A DNA stretch of 54,532 nt, from assembly GCA_017889625.1 (NCBI GenBank), contig JAGGAD010000022.1, forward strand, positions 1 through 54,532, read 5' to 3'. A model generated the notes under the pieces. The model was not told the origin of the DNA. It did not search any database and was given only the letters and a program-made list of their open reading frames with translations. Both the position numbers and the translations under genes were made by a program. Positions 34,699 through 44,142 of the stretch are shown piece by piece (position 1 is the stretch's first letter; every line of letters begins with the position of its first letter). Source of the DNA: Bacillota bacterium. Lineage in GTDB: Bacteria > Bacillota > Negativicutes > Sporomusales > CTSoil-080.

Positions 34699-36399
34699 TT
34701 ACATTCTGTCCGGGGCAGTTATCCCCAGGATTCCAAGTACGGAACGAAGTGTATTTTGCACGGCTGTTACTAGTGCCAATCTAGCGGCTTGAAGCTCAGG
34801 TTCTACGCCTATTATGCGGCATTGATTATAAAAAGAATGGAATAACCCCGCCAGTTCATGAGCATAACGTGCCATATGATGAGGCGCACGTTCTTTGGCT
34901 GCTAGCGCTATTTCCTCTGGATATTCGCCAATTTTCTTAATCAGCTCAACTTCAGCTTCGCTTGTTAATTGGTTTAACGAAATATCAGCCAGTTGCGGCA
35001 TTTTAATACCCGCTTCCTGGGTTTGGCGAAAGATACTGTTTATTCTGGCATGAGCATATTGAATATAATATACTGGATTTTCATTTGACCGTGATTTTGC
35101 CAAATCCAAATCAAAATCTAATTGACTGTCAATAGAACGCATAATAAAGAAAAACCGTGCGGCATCACACCCGACTTCTTCAATTAATTCGGCCAAAGTA
35201 ACACTCCGGCCTGTCCGCTTAGACATTTTTACTAATTCACCATTTTGATATAAGCTGACCATCTGCAAAATAAGCACTTCCAGCCGTTCTGGCTCAAAGC
35301 CCATTGCCGCTACCGCAGCTTTAACTCTGCTGATATAGCCATGATGGTCAGAACCCCAGATATTGATTAGGCGATCAAACCCACGAACAAACTTGTCCCG
35401 ATGATAGGCGATGTCAGCCGCTAGATAAGTAGGAACTCCATTATCCCGAACAACAACCCGATCTTTATCATCGCCATAGGCGGTCGATTTCAGCCATAAT
35501 GCTCCATCTTGCTCATATATATGACCACTCGCCTTTAATTTCTGACAAGTAGCCTCGATAGCCCCATTATCATGAATTGTCCGCTCACTAAACCACTTGT
35601 CAAAGCTAACACCGAACGATTCCAAATCTTCCTTCAGTAACGCTAATTTTTCGGTTAAAGCTAATTCTTTAAATATCGCCAAACGTTCATTAGTTGGTAA
35701 TTCTAAGTATTTAGCTCCGCCTTGATCAATTATCCGCTGAGCTGTAGCAATTATATCCTGACCGTGGTATCCATTCTCGGGAAATACCGTTTCAACCCCC
35801 ATAATTTCTAGATAACGGGCATTAACCGATGCTGCCAGGTTTTCCATCTGATTACCGGCGTCATTAATATAGTATTCAGCCTGCACATCATAGCCAGCTG
35901 CCCTAAGCAAATTCACCAACGCACTGCCTACCGCAGCGCCGCGTCCATGACCGACATGCAACGGCCCGGTTGGGTTGGCACTAACAAACTCGACTTGAAT
36001 TTTTTCCCCACCGCCAGTTGTTGTCCGTCCATAGTTTTCACCTTGTACCAGTACGAAATGCAACAGGTCATATAGCCAATCCGACTTTAGGTAAAAATTA
36101 ATAAAACCAGGCCCGGCAATTTTCGCCTCTCTTAACCAGCTTAGTGCATCCGGATGATTCTTATCCAAAGCCGCCCGACTGTTCAAACACGAGGTTATAG
36201 CCTCTGCCAATTGGCGAGGCTTAGTCTTTGCTACCCGAGCCAGTTGCATCGCAAAATTTGTAGCAAAATCACCAAATTCTTTTTGCGGCGGAACTTCTAA
36301 CATTACCGCCGGAAGTTCAGTTTCAGCAAAAACGCCATCCACCATCGCTTGCCTAGCGGCTGCCATAATCGCCGCTGCTATTAAGTCCTTTACATTCAT
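34699..36399 (-). CDS. argS: Arginyl-tRNA synthetase
   Basis: 566 residues from the ATG at 36399 behind AGAGGAAG. N-terminal Add-1 domain, then class I catalytic core with the HIGH-type motif NPTGPLHVGHGRGAAVGSAL and the KMSK motif VKMSKRTGRSVTL, then a DALR anticodon domain (HELAGLFHSFYNQCRIIG). It charges tRNA-Arg. The start lies 2 bp after the stop of the DUF1934 gene, so the two are coupled; ywiB-argS is also paired in Bacillus. Confidence 0.97.
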   Translation of the reverse strand: MNVKDLIAAAIMAAARQAMVDGVFAETELPAVMLEVPPQKEFGDFATNFAMQLARVAKTKPRQLAEAITSCLNSRAALDKNHPDALSWLREAKIAGPGFINFYLKSDWLYDLLHFVLVQGENYGRTTTGGGEKIQVEFVSANPTGPLHVGHGRGAAVGSALVNLLRAAGYDVQAEYYINDAGNQMENLAASVNARYLEIMGVETVFPENGYHGQDIIATAQRIIDQGGAKYLELPTNERLAIFKELALTEKLALLKEDLESFGVSFDKWFSERTIHDNGAIEATCQKLKASGHIYEQDGALWLKSTAYGDDKDRVVVRDNGVPTYLAADIAYHRDKFVRGFDRLINIWGSDHHGYISRVKAAVAAMGFEPERLEVLILQMVSLYQNGELVKMSKRTGRSVTLAELIEEVGCDAARFFFIMRSIDSQLDFDLDLAKSRSNENPVYYIQYAHARINSIFRQTQEAGIKMPQLADISLNQLTSEAEVELIKKIGEYPEEIALAAKERAPHHMARYAHELAGLFHSFYNQCRIIGVEPELQAARLALVTAVQNTLRSVLGILGITAPDRM

Positions 36400-36400
36400 C

Positions 36401-36823
36401 TTATTCTTCCTCTCGCACACTAACCGTTAACGTATTAGCGCTTTGCCACTGATCATCGATCGCCAAGTCATACGCCGCATATAACGATATGTAATCGCCG
36501 CAAACCACCATGTCCATTTTTTTTGTATCTACACTTATGTTCATAACACCATAAGGAGTAATATACTGGCCATCACATTTTTGATCAGAGGAAATTTTCA
36601 TATTCTGTTCAACAAGCCCCTGCCTGACCACAACAAAATGATCACTGAAGACTTTTAGCAATGTCTTTGCCCCGTCCATGCCTGATACTTCACTCTCATG
36701 GTAGGCGACATAGCTAACCCCGTTTTTTTCATGGCGGGTGCCTCTAGTGACCACTTCAACGCGGCTTTCCTCGCCGCCAGCGTCAGTCTGGGTACCAATT
36801 ACCTTAACTAAGACTTCGCGCAT
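36401..36823 (-). CDS. DUF1934 (YwiB-like) protein
   Basis: 140 residues from the ATG at 36823 behind AAAGGAGAG; an upstream in-frame ATG at 36847 has none. A single lipocalin-like beta-barrel of the DUF1934 family (VKVIGTQTDAGGEE, YVAYHESEVSGMDGAKTLLKV, GVMNISVDTKKMD, LYAAYDLAIDDQ). No catalytic function is known for the family. Its constant place upstream of argS is the best clue. Confidence 0.85.
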   Translation of the reverse strand: MREVLVKVIGTQTDAGGEESRVEVVTRGTRHEKNGVSYVAYHESEVSGMDGAKTLLKVFSDHFVVVRQGLVEQNMKISSDQKCDGQYITPYGVMNISVDTKKMDMVVCGDYISLYAAYDLAIDDQWQSANTLTVSVREEE

Positions 36824-36934
36824 AGACTCTCCTTTGCCAACATGCATATATTATAGCCTAACTGTCCGTCATTGCCAATAGCCCACAGCACATGATAAAG
36901 CTATTTTTTCACGCTAAGCCTTTTTTATAAATGC

Positions 36935-36967
36935 GGCGCCGCACATCCTGTCAGGACGAACGGCGCC
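36935..36967 (-). terminator. Hairpin after spoIID
   Basis: CGGCGCC pairs with GGCGCCG, with an inner TCCTG/CAGGA stem; T-rich sequence (ATTTATAAAA) follows on the minus strand. The 230 bp between DUF1934 and spoIID hold only this. Confidence 0.6.
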
Positions 36968-37053
36968 TTTTACAGATGAAGCGTGTTACCACTGCCTCTC
37001 CAAAATTATTCTATGCAAAACCTGCTAAAAACTTACCCCAATTGAAATTAAAC

Positions 37054-38070
37054 CTAGTTCCATAATTTGTGAATTTGAATTCCTATATAGTAATGTTTTA
37101 AAATGTCTTCCGCAACAACCCCCGCTAATGCATAGGTGTACGCCCCCCACTGGCAAAGCCCTAAACCATTGCCCCAGCCCTTGCCCGTAAACGTAAAGTT
37201 GCTTCCGTCATACTTCATTTCGGTAATCAAAGTTGACTTCAAGCGATCAAAGCCCATAGCCTTACGAAAATCAGCACCGTAAATTTTCTTATCACCGACA
37301 CCGATATACATGATCCTTCCCGAAGGTCCTTTTTCCAAAATCGAGATATCCCCGGGATTACCGTCATAGCCAATCGCGCTGGCAACTTCTCCCCCAGGAA
37401 TTTTCACCGTCCATTCCTGAATATCAGGCGGAGTATATTTATAGCTATCATCAGCTACCGACTGAAAATATGGTGTTGGGTAAGGTATTTCCCGAGGGAA
37501 CCCTTCTTCTTTCGTCGCTGAAATCTGACCATTACTGGCGCTATAAATAGCATTTACCAAACTTCCGGCATACAGAATAATCTGTCCCCTAGTGCTTTGC
37601 ACTGCTGCCCTGATAGTATTGTTTACTTTTTCGGGTGCATACGCCTGCAGTTCTTCTTTATCGGTACTGACATCAGTGTTATGGATCTTACGAATGGTTC
37701 CTGCCTCAATGGCGTTCAAGGTCAACGTCCTTGACACAATAGCTTGAGCCCTCAACGCTTCAAGTGGCCACGCCGGATCCATTTCTTTAGCAACAACACC
37801 TTCTAAATATTTCTCTAACAACATCCTTTTACGCTCTTGCTTATCTGCCAGCCATACTTCAATTTCTGGTTCACGAGAATACTTTGTGGTATCAAATTGA
37901 GATAGCCCCGGCACTGGTTCGACCTGGGGCTGGGGTTGACTTGGCAACGAGAATTGCTCCTCAGGCAACAGTTTAGGGGCAGGAGTACGTAGTAGGGTAA
38001 ATGCTCCTGCGACTATTACCAAAATAAATGCCGCAATTACTGTAAAGTTAACCTTGTGTTTATTACGCAC
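37054..38070 (-). CDS. spoIID: Stage II sporulation protein D (lytic transglycosylase)
   Basis: 338 residues, GTG start behind GAGGTGGG. One N-terminal membrane helix (about 9-27), then a proline-rich linker and the SpoIID domain: LEGVVAKEMDPAWPLEALRA with the catalytic Glu, AQAIVSRTLTLN, YSASNGQISATKE and the closing GKGWGNGLGLCQWGAYTYA. SpoIID cleaves glycan strands during engulfment with SpoIIP and SpoIIM. A sigma-E-like promoter is upstream. The residue after WG in the closing motif is NGLGL where GVGMS is more usual, a mild change. Confidence 0.92.
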   Translation of the reverse strand: MRNKHKVNFTVIAAFILVIVAGAFTLLRTPAPKLLPEEQFSLPSQPQPQVEPVPGLSQFDTTKYSREPEIEVWLADKQERKRMLLEKYLEGVVAKEMDPAWPLEALRAQAIVSRTLTLNAIEAGTIRKIHNTDVSTDKEELQAYAPEKVNNTIRAAVQSTRGQIILYAGSLVNAIYSASNGQISATKEEGFPREIPYPTPYFQSVADDSYKYTPPDIQEWTVKIPGGEVASAIGYDGNPGDISILEKGPSGRIMYIGVGDKKIYGADFRKAMGFDRLKSTLITEMKYDGSNFTFTGKGWGNGLGLCQWGAYTYALAGVVAEDILKHYYIGIQIHKLWN

Positions 38071-38085
38071 ATTCCCACCTCACCC

Positions 38086-38116
38086 CTAGTATGAGAAGGT
38101 CCTGACTCTTTTATGC
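38086..38116 (-). promoter_or_regulatory. Sigma-E-type promoter of spoIID
   Basis: GCATAAAA (38116-38109), a 15-bp spacer, then CATACTAG (38093-38086). It resembles sigma-E KMATATTT-N13-15-CATACAHT, with partial matches at both boxes. The start codon is about 16 bp downstream, so the leader would be very short. Confidence 0.45.
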
Positions 38117-38130
38117 GCACCACTTATTAA

Positions 38131-38155
38131 AAAACCCTGCCGCAAAGCGGCAGGG
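38131..38155 (-). terminator. Terminator after purL
   Basis: CCCTGCCGC and GCGGCAGGG arms with an AAA loop, followed by TTTTTT on the minus strand. Confidence 0.9.
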
Positions 38156-38168
38156 GGAAAATATAAAA

Positions 38169-41100
38169 TCAGCTAAAATACTTGACTCCAGCAACAAACA
38201 ATTTCTGGTCTTTTTCACCAGGAATATTTACTGATACATTGGCTCCGACCCGCTCGGAGTGACCCATTTTGCCTAACACCCGGCCATCAGGACTGGTAAT
38301 CGCTTCAACTGCCGCCATCGAGCCGTTAGGGTTAAAGCTAATATCACTAGCTGGAATTCCCGCAAAATCGACATATTGAGTCGCAATCTGCCCCTTAGCG
38401 GCCAGATTAGCAATTTCTTCGGCAGTAGCAACAAATCGACCTTCTCCATGGGATACTGCAATACTATGAATGTCTCCCACTTCAACATTAGCAAGCCATG
38501 GCGATAATACTGAAACCGTTTTCGTTTGTACCATTGTGGATACATGCCGCCCAATATTGTTAAAGGTAAGCGTTGGACAGTCGGGAGTAACCTCATCAAT
38601 AATCTTGCCATAAGGCACCAAGCCTAGTTTAATCAAGGCCTGGAAACCGTTGCAAATCCCCAACATCAAACCATCCCGCTGTTCAAGTAGTTTATTGACT
38701 GCCTCCTTTATCTTCGCATTGCGGAACATAGTCGCAATAAACTTGGCCGATCCTTCGGGCTCATCACCAGCACTAAACCCACCTGGTAACATGATCATTT
38801 GGGCCGCATCTATTCGCCGGGCCATTTCCGTAATCGAATCTTCAACCGCCGCTGCCGACAAATTGCGGATAACCAACATATCCACTATCGCACCGGCTTT
38901 AACAAACGCCCGCGCCGAATCATCTTCACAGTTAGTACCGGGAAACACCGGAATAAATACCCTCGGCTTAGCAACCTTTACCGCCGGACGACGCAAATTC
39001 CGATTAACATAATTTATAGCATCATTTTTTACTTTCAACGCCGCCGTAGCCTGAGTCGGGAAAGTACCTTCCAACGGCTTTTCCCAGGCAGCTAACGCTT
39101 GTTCAAGAGTGATTTCTATACCGTTTACCGTTATTACGGCCCGTTCTTGAGTATGGCCAAGTTCCTCATATGTCCCTTCACCAAACACTGCCGCACAGTC
39201 TACATCTGACAGCATTTCTAAAACAACCGCTCCATAGTTGGGACTAAATAATTCATTATTGGTCATCGTGCGATCAAATACCATTCCAATTTTATTCCCA
39301 AAGGCCATTTTACTGATTGCCGCCGCAATGCCACCGGTTTTTACAGTATACGTCGCCAAAACTTTACCATCAGCAATCACCTGCTGTAGCTTGGTATAGT
39401 TATTTGCCAGCACACTAAAATCAGGCAGTTCATGCTCATCACGTTTAACCGTTAACAATACTACCTTACTGCCAATAGTTTTTAACTCTTGGGAAACGAC
39501 CTGCCGTACATCCACAGGTACTGCCGCAAACGCCACTAGGGTAGGCGGAACCGTTAAATCCAAAAAAGTCCCCGACATACTGTCTTTGCCGCCAATAGCC
39601 GGAATACCAAACATTTTTTGTGCATAATACGCGCCGAGCAATGCACTAAACGGTTTACCCCACCTAGCAGCATCAGTACCCAGCTTTTCAAAATATTCCT
39701 GCAAAGACAGTCTAATCTTCCGGAAATCTCCGCCAATAGCGGCTACTTTGGCTACAGCCTCAACAACGGCATAAAGTGCACCATGAAACGGGCTCCACTT
39801 GCCGATTTGGGGATTATAGCCATAAGTCATAATCGTACCGGTAACGGTCTCGCCTGCCAACACCGGCAATTTAGCGACCATGCCTTCGGCTGGGGTAGCT
39901 TGATACTTACCACCAAAAGGCATCAATACCGTCGCCCCGCCAATGGTGCTGTCAAAACGTTCCCCCAGCCCCTTTTGGCTGGCAACGTTTAAATTCCCAA
40001 GCACTTTCAGCCACGCCGTTTTAACATCACCATTACTATCTCTTGGGACGGTGAAATAATTATTTTTCTCTGACGGACTCTTTACTTCCACCATTGTCGT
40101 CTGACAAACACCGTTAGTATCCAAAAAGGCACGGCTAAGACCAACAATTGCATTACCTCGCCACAGCATCTTCAGCCGTCGGTCGTCAGTTACTTTTGCC
40201 ACCAGCGACACTTCCAAGTTTTCCTCAGCCGCATACTTACTAAAAGTTTGAGCATCTTTAGCGGCAACGACTACCGCCATCCGTTCCTGAGACTCCGAGA
40301 TGGCAAGTTCCGTTCCATCAAGTCCTTCATACTTTTTAGGTACAGCATCTAAATCAATAACCAGACTTTCCGTTAATTCGCCAATAGCCACCGATACACC
40401 GCCAGCGCCGAAATCATTGCAGCGTTTTATCAGCTTGCTAACCTCCGACCGGCGAAACAAGCGTTGAATTTTCCGTTCAGTTGGCGGATTACCTTTCTGC
40501 ACTTCAGCCCCGCAATTCAACAGCGAATCTTCGGTATGTTCCTTTGAAGAGCCAGTAGCACCGCCACAACCATCCCTGCCTGTCCGCCCGCCGACTAAAA
40601 GAATTACATCCCCCGGAACCGGAGTTTCTCTTACTACATTGCTTTTTGGTGCAGCTCCAATTACCGCACCAACTTCCATCCTTTTTGCCACAAAACCTTC
40701 ATCATACACTTCAGCAACTTGTCCGGTAGCCAACCCAATTTGATTCCCGTATGAACTATAGCCAGCGGCAGCCGATGTTGTAATTTTTCGTTGTGACAAT
40801 TTACCCGGCAAAGTGTCTCCTATTTTAGTCCGCGGATCGCCGCTGCCAGTAACCCGCATCGCCTGATAAACATAAGAACGCCCGGACAACGGGTCGCGAA
40901 TCGCCCCTCCAAGACAAGTCGCTGCCCCGCCAAATGGTTCAATTTCCGTAGGATGATTATGCGTTTCGTTTTTAAACATTACCAGCCACTCTTGGATTTC
41001 GCCGTCAATCTCCGCTGGTACAACAATACTGCAGGCATTTATTTCTTCCGATTCATCCAAATCGGCAATCATGCCGCGCTTTTTTAGTTCTTTCATCCCA

Positions 41101-41942
41101 ATAACCGCAAGATCCATTAAACAAATATCTTTCTTCTTATCCCCATAAACATATTCTCGGGCGGCTAAATACTCGCTATACGCCGTATTTATTGGTCGAG
41201 AAAATTTTCCTTCTTCAACAGTTACCATTTCTACACGAGTAAGAAAAGTAGTATGCCGACAATGATCTGACCAATATGTATCAATCAACCTGACTTCAGT
41301 AATTGTTGGATTGCGTTTTTCAGTGTCCCTAAAATATTCCTGGCAAAACGTAAGGTCACCTTCACTCATTGCCAAGCCCATTTCAGTACTCATCGCTTTC
41401 AACTCAGTTGGCGATTTAGCAATGAAACCGTCAATAATCTTGACATCAGACGGAACCTCAGCCACCATCTCCAAGCTCGCCGGCTTAGTCAACACCGCTT
41501 CTCTCGCCTCTACTGGATTGATTATATATGACTTGATCTTAGCAAAATCCCCCTCCGAGATTACGCCTTTAAGAATATATACCTTAGCGGCAACAACCCC
41601 TGGCCGATCCTTTTGGGTTAAAATCTGAATACACTGCGCCGCCGAATCAGCCCGCTGGTCATATTGTCCGGGCAGATACTCCATGGCAAAGATACGGTCA
41701 GCAGCATCTACTGGTAAAATTTCATCATAAACATCATCCACATTCGGTTCAGCGAAAATCGTATTACGCGCTAATTTATGCTCAGCTTCATCAATACCTG
41801 CGACATCATAGCGGTTTACTACCCGTACCCCACTCAATCCGCTTATTCCAAGATTATTTTTCAATTCCAAGTATAAATTGTGAGCTTCAACGTCGAAACC
41901 GCTTTTCTTTTCCACAAAAGTCCGTTTTACCTGATTCGGCAT
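38169..41942 (-). CDS. purL: Phosphoribosylformylglycinamidine synthase, single-chain PurL
   Basis: 1257 residues from the ATG at 41942 behind AGGAGAG (MPNQVKRTFVEKK); a longer in-frame extension to 42032 lacks family similarity. It is the fused clostridial type: PurS-like N-terminus, two AIR-synthase-like halves (FKNETHNHPTEIEPFGGAAT, RDPLSGRSYVYQAMRV, ETPVPGDVILLVGG) and a C-terminal class I glutaminase (FIPVFPGTNCEDDSARAF, MLGICNGFQALIKLG with the catalytic Cys). It makes FGAM from FGAR, ATP and glutamine in purine synthesis. No other pur gene is nearby. Confidence 0.96.
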   Translation of the reverse strand: MPNQVKRTFVEKKSGFDVEAHNLYLELKNNLGISGLSGVRVVNRYDVAGIDEAEHKLARNTIFAEPNVDDVYDEILPVDAADRIFAMEYLPGQYDQRADSAAQCIQILTQKDRPGVVAAKVYILKGVISEGDFAKIKSYIINPVEAREAVLTKPASLEMVAEVPSDVKIIDGFIAKSPTELKAMSTEMGLAMSEGDLTFCQEYFRDTEKRNPTITEVRLIDTYWSDHCRHTTFLTRVEMVTVEEGKFSRPINTAYSEYLAAREYVYGDKKKDICLMDLAVIGMKELKKRGMIADLDESEEINACSIVVPAEIDGEIQEWLVMFKNETHNHPTEIEPFGGAATCLGGAIRDPLSGRSYVYQAMRVTGSGDPRTKIGDTLPGKLSQRKITTSAAAGYSSYGNQIGLATGQVAEVYDEGFVAKRMEVGAVIGAAPKSNVVRETPVPGDVILLVGGRTGRDGCGGATGSSKEHTEDSLLNCGAEVQKGNPPTERKIQRLFRRSEVSKLIKRCNDFGAGGVSVAIGELTESLVIDLDAVPKKYEGLDGTELAISESQERMAVVVAAKDAQTFSKYAAEENLEVSLVAKVTDDRRLKMLWRGNAIVGLSRAFLDTNGVCQTTMVEVKSPSEKNNYFTVPRDSNGDVKTAWLKVLGNLNVASQKGLGERFDSTIGGATVLMPFGGKYQATPAEGMVAKLPVLAGETVTGTIMTYGYNPQIGKWSPFHGALYAVVEAVAKVAAIGGDFRKIRLSLQEYFEKLGTDAARWGKPFSALLGAYYAQKMFGIPAIGGKDSMSGTFLDLTVPPTLVAFAAVPVDVRQVVSQELKTIGSKVVLLTVKRDEHELPDFSVLANNYTKLQQVIADGKVLATYTVKTGGIAAAISKMAFGNKIGMVFDRTMTNNELFSPNYGAVVLEMLSDVDCAAVFGEGTYEELGHTQERAVITVNGIEITLEQALAAWEKPLEGTFPTQATAALKVKNDAINYVNRNLRRPAVKVAKPRVFIPVFPGTNCEDDSARAFVKAGAIVDMLVIRNLSAAAVEDSITEMARRIDAAQMIMLPGGFSAGDEPEGSAKFIATMFRNAKIKEAVNKLLEQRDGLMLGICNGFQALIKLGLVPYGKIIDEVTPDCPTLTFNNIGRHVSTMVQTKTVSVLSPWLANVEVGDIHSIAVSHGEGRFVATAEEIANLAAKGQIATQYVDFAGIPASDISFNPNGSMAAVEAITSPDGRVLGKMGHSERVGANVSVNIPGEKDQKLFVAGVKYFS

Positions 41943-42031
41943 AGTACTCTCCTCTATTTTTAATATTTTATTTATTATACCATAATCCCAAGCTAGCAAG
42001 TTAATCCGCCACCACACCTTGCTACCAATCA

Positions 42032-43201
42032 TCAGCTAAGCGCAGCGCTAATCCGTTCCAGCCCTTGAATAAGAACTTCACGCGGGCAAGCAAAATTGAG
42101 CCGCATAAAACCTGCACCTTGCTCACCGAACCGACGTCCATCACTTAAACCAACCTTGGCCTTATGTATAAAAAATGTCGGCACCTTGGCCACTTCTAAC
42201 CCCAATTCCCGGCAATCCAGCCACGCAAGATAAGTGGCTTCCGGTTTTATCGTCTTTATCCCGTTATCCAGTTTTTGAAAATAACTAACTACTAAATCAG
42301 CATTTTCCTCTAAATACGCCAGCACATTTTCCAGCCATGATTCACCCTGACGATAAGCCGCTTCCAGCGCCGTAATGCCAAATATATTTCCTTCTTCCAC
42401 ATGCATAGCTCCTAGCACAGCCTGATAGCGTCTTCTTAAACCGTCATCAGGAATTATCGTTAACGCAGTATTCAACCCTGCCACATTAAACGTCTTACTA
42501 GGCGAGATACACGTAACAGAATTTGCGGCAAAATCCGGTGACAGTGCAGCAAACGGCAAATGATTATGCCCCCGAAAAACAAGATCACTATGAATTTCAT
42601 CAGCAATAACCAACACCCCATGGTTTAGGCAAATTTCCCCTAGTCTCATCAGTTCTTCCTGCGTCCATACCCTTCCAACCGGATTATGGGGACTGCACAA
42701 AATTACAACCTTAACACCCGTCGCTAATTTCGCGTCCAAATCAGTGAAATCAATGACATAACGATCCCCATTCCAGCTTAACGGATTTTCGACCAATTTC
42801 CGGCCATTATTTTGAACCGCCTTGAAAAAGCCGGGATAAACCGGCGGCTGAATCAACACTTTATCCCCGGGATTGGTAAACGCTTGCACCGCAATACTCA
42901 TCGCACTAACGACTCCCGGCGTGCTATTTATCCACCCCCGTTCAACTGTCCAGTCATGTCTATCCTTCACCCAGTCTATTGCCGCCTGATAATAACTATC
43001 CCCCTTAACAGGATAACCATATACTCCATGAGATGCCCTGGACATCAATGCGGAAACCACCTCTGGCGGCGAAGGAAAATCCATATCTGCTACCCACATC
43101 GGCAATACGTCGTCACAGCCAAAAATATTTTTACAATCATCCCATTTTTCTGCACCACTCTGACGCCGATCAATAATTTGATTAAAGTCAAACCGCTGCA
43201 T
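42032..43201 (-). CDS. MalY/PatB-type PLP C-S lyase (aminotransferase fold)
   Basis: 389 residues. The fold-type I PLP enzyme shows MWVADMDFPSPPEVVSAL near the N-terminus, LCSPHNPVGRVW, VIADEIHSDLVF and the PLP Lys in CISPSKTFNVAGLN. PatB/MalY members split cystathionine or cysteine conjugates, and some repress maltose genes. The start codon overlaps the upstream stop by one base (TAATG), with AAGGGA before it. It is followed by purL, 89 bp downstream. Confidence 0.9.
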   Translation of the reverse strand: MQRFDFNQIIDRRQSGAEKWDDCKNIFGCDDVLPMWVADMDFPSPPEVVSALMSRASHGVYGYPVKGDSYYQAAIDWVKDRHDWTVERGWINSTPGVVSAMSIAVQAFTNPGDKVLIQPPVYPGFFKAVQNNGRKLVENPLSWNGDRYVIDFTDLDAKLATGVKVVILCSPHNPVGRVWTQEELMRLGEICLNHGVLVIADEIHSDLVFRGHNHLPFAALSPDFAANSVTCISPSKTFNVAGLNTALTIIPDDGLRRRYQAVLGAMHVEEGNIFGITALEAAYRQGESWLENVLAYLEENADLVVSYFQKLDNGIKTIKPEATYLAWLDCRELGLEVAKVPTFFIHKAKVGLSDGRRFGEQGAGFMRLNFACPREVLIQGLERISAALS

Positions 43202-43977
43202 TAAATCCCTTCTTTCAAATACTCAACCTTTCGGGCTTTAAACCGGACTGGTTTTAAACTGCATTCTTTAGCCATAGCCAATGCTAGCTTGAAATGTTTG
43301 CTAATATCTTTCGGCGTATGAGCATCCGAACCAAGCGTCACATATTTGCCGCCCAATTCTCTAAACCGGCGATAAATTGGCACAAGCAGGTCTGCCGATT
43401 TTTGTTCGCCCAAGCGCCGGGTATTTATCTCTAAGGCTATTTGTTTATCCGCTACCAACCCTAACACTTGCTCCAAATATTCCTTAAATTCATCAAAATA
43501 AATTTCAGGGTCAGTAAACCTAGCGTAGCGGCAAATATAATCAATATGCCCCAAACTATCAATAAAATCATATGTTTTTAGACAATCAACCATGGCTTGA
43601 AAATATCTACCATACACTGCTTGTTTAGTCCGCCCCTGATAAAAAGATCCCTGATAAATATCGATACCATCAACAACATGGATTGACCCAATAACATAAT
43701 CAAACGCATGCCCATCAACTATTTTGCGATTTTCCGCGGTAAGTTCGCTGCGCATGCCAATTTCTATGCCCAGTAATACATCATCGCTCCGGTATGGCTG
43801 ATACGCCCGAAAATATTCGTCGATATCAAAAACAAAGGCATCCGGGTCAGGATATGCCAAATCCATATGTTCAGTAATTGTAATGCCTACATCCATTTCA
43901 CGAGCTCTATTTACGGCATCCTCAATAACCATTTTAGAATCAGTAGAAAAACGAGTATGCGTATGCGTGTCGTACAA
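43201..43977 (-). CDS. PHP-domain phosphatase, HisJ/histidinol-phosphatase family
   Basis: 258 residues from TTG at 43977, seven bases after GGAGG; a GTG at 43986 lies inside that ribosome site and is less likely. Metal ligands of the PHP fold: YDTHTHTRFSTDS, ITEHMDLA, IGIEIGMR, YVIGSIHVVDG, SLGHIDYICRY and LGSDAHTPKD. HisJ removes phosphate from histidinol phosphate, but no his gene is nearby, so the substrate may differ. Coupled to the C-S lyase gene by a one-base overlap. Confidence 0.85.
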   Translation of the reverse strand: MYDTHTHTRFSTDSKMVIEDAVNRAREMDVGITITEHMDLAYPDPDAFVFDIDEYFRAYQPYRSDDVLLGIEIGMRSELTAENRKIVDGHAFDYVIGSIHVVDGIDIYQGSFYQGRTKQAVYGRYFQAMVDCLKTYDFIDSLGHIDYICRYARFTDPEIYFDEFKEYLEQVLGLVADKQIALEINTRRLGEQKSADLLVPIYRRFRELGGKYVTLGSDAHTPKDISKHFKLALAMAKECSLKPVRFKARKVEYLKEGI

Positions 43978-44078
43978 AGCTGTCACCTCCGATTATTACT
44001 ACTTATTGTACACGATAATGGCTCCTTTTTACACCAAATAGTCTTATTTATGTCGTTAACCTCTTCGATAGCAATAAA

Positions 44079-44110
44079 TTAACCCTGGTATCTAATCATA
44101 CCAAGGTTAA
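44079..44110 (-). terminator. Hairpin after the first HD-GYP gene
   Basis: TTAACCCTGGTAT and ATACCAAGGTTAA arms (one mismatch) around a six-base loop, T-rich flank on the minus strand. Confidence 0.65.
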
Positions 44111-44142
44111 ATATTGCTATCCTATTTAATTTTTATGACTAG

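Noticed and set aside
41943-42032. Longer PurL N-terminus
   Set aside because: No similarity to PurS or PurL starts; ATG 41942 has AGGAGAG.
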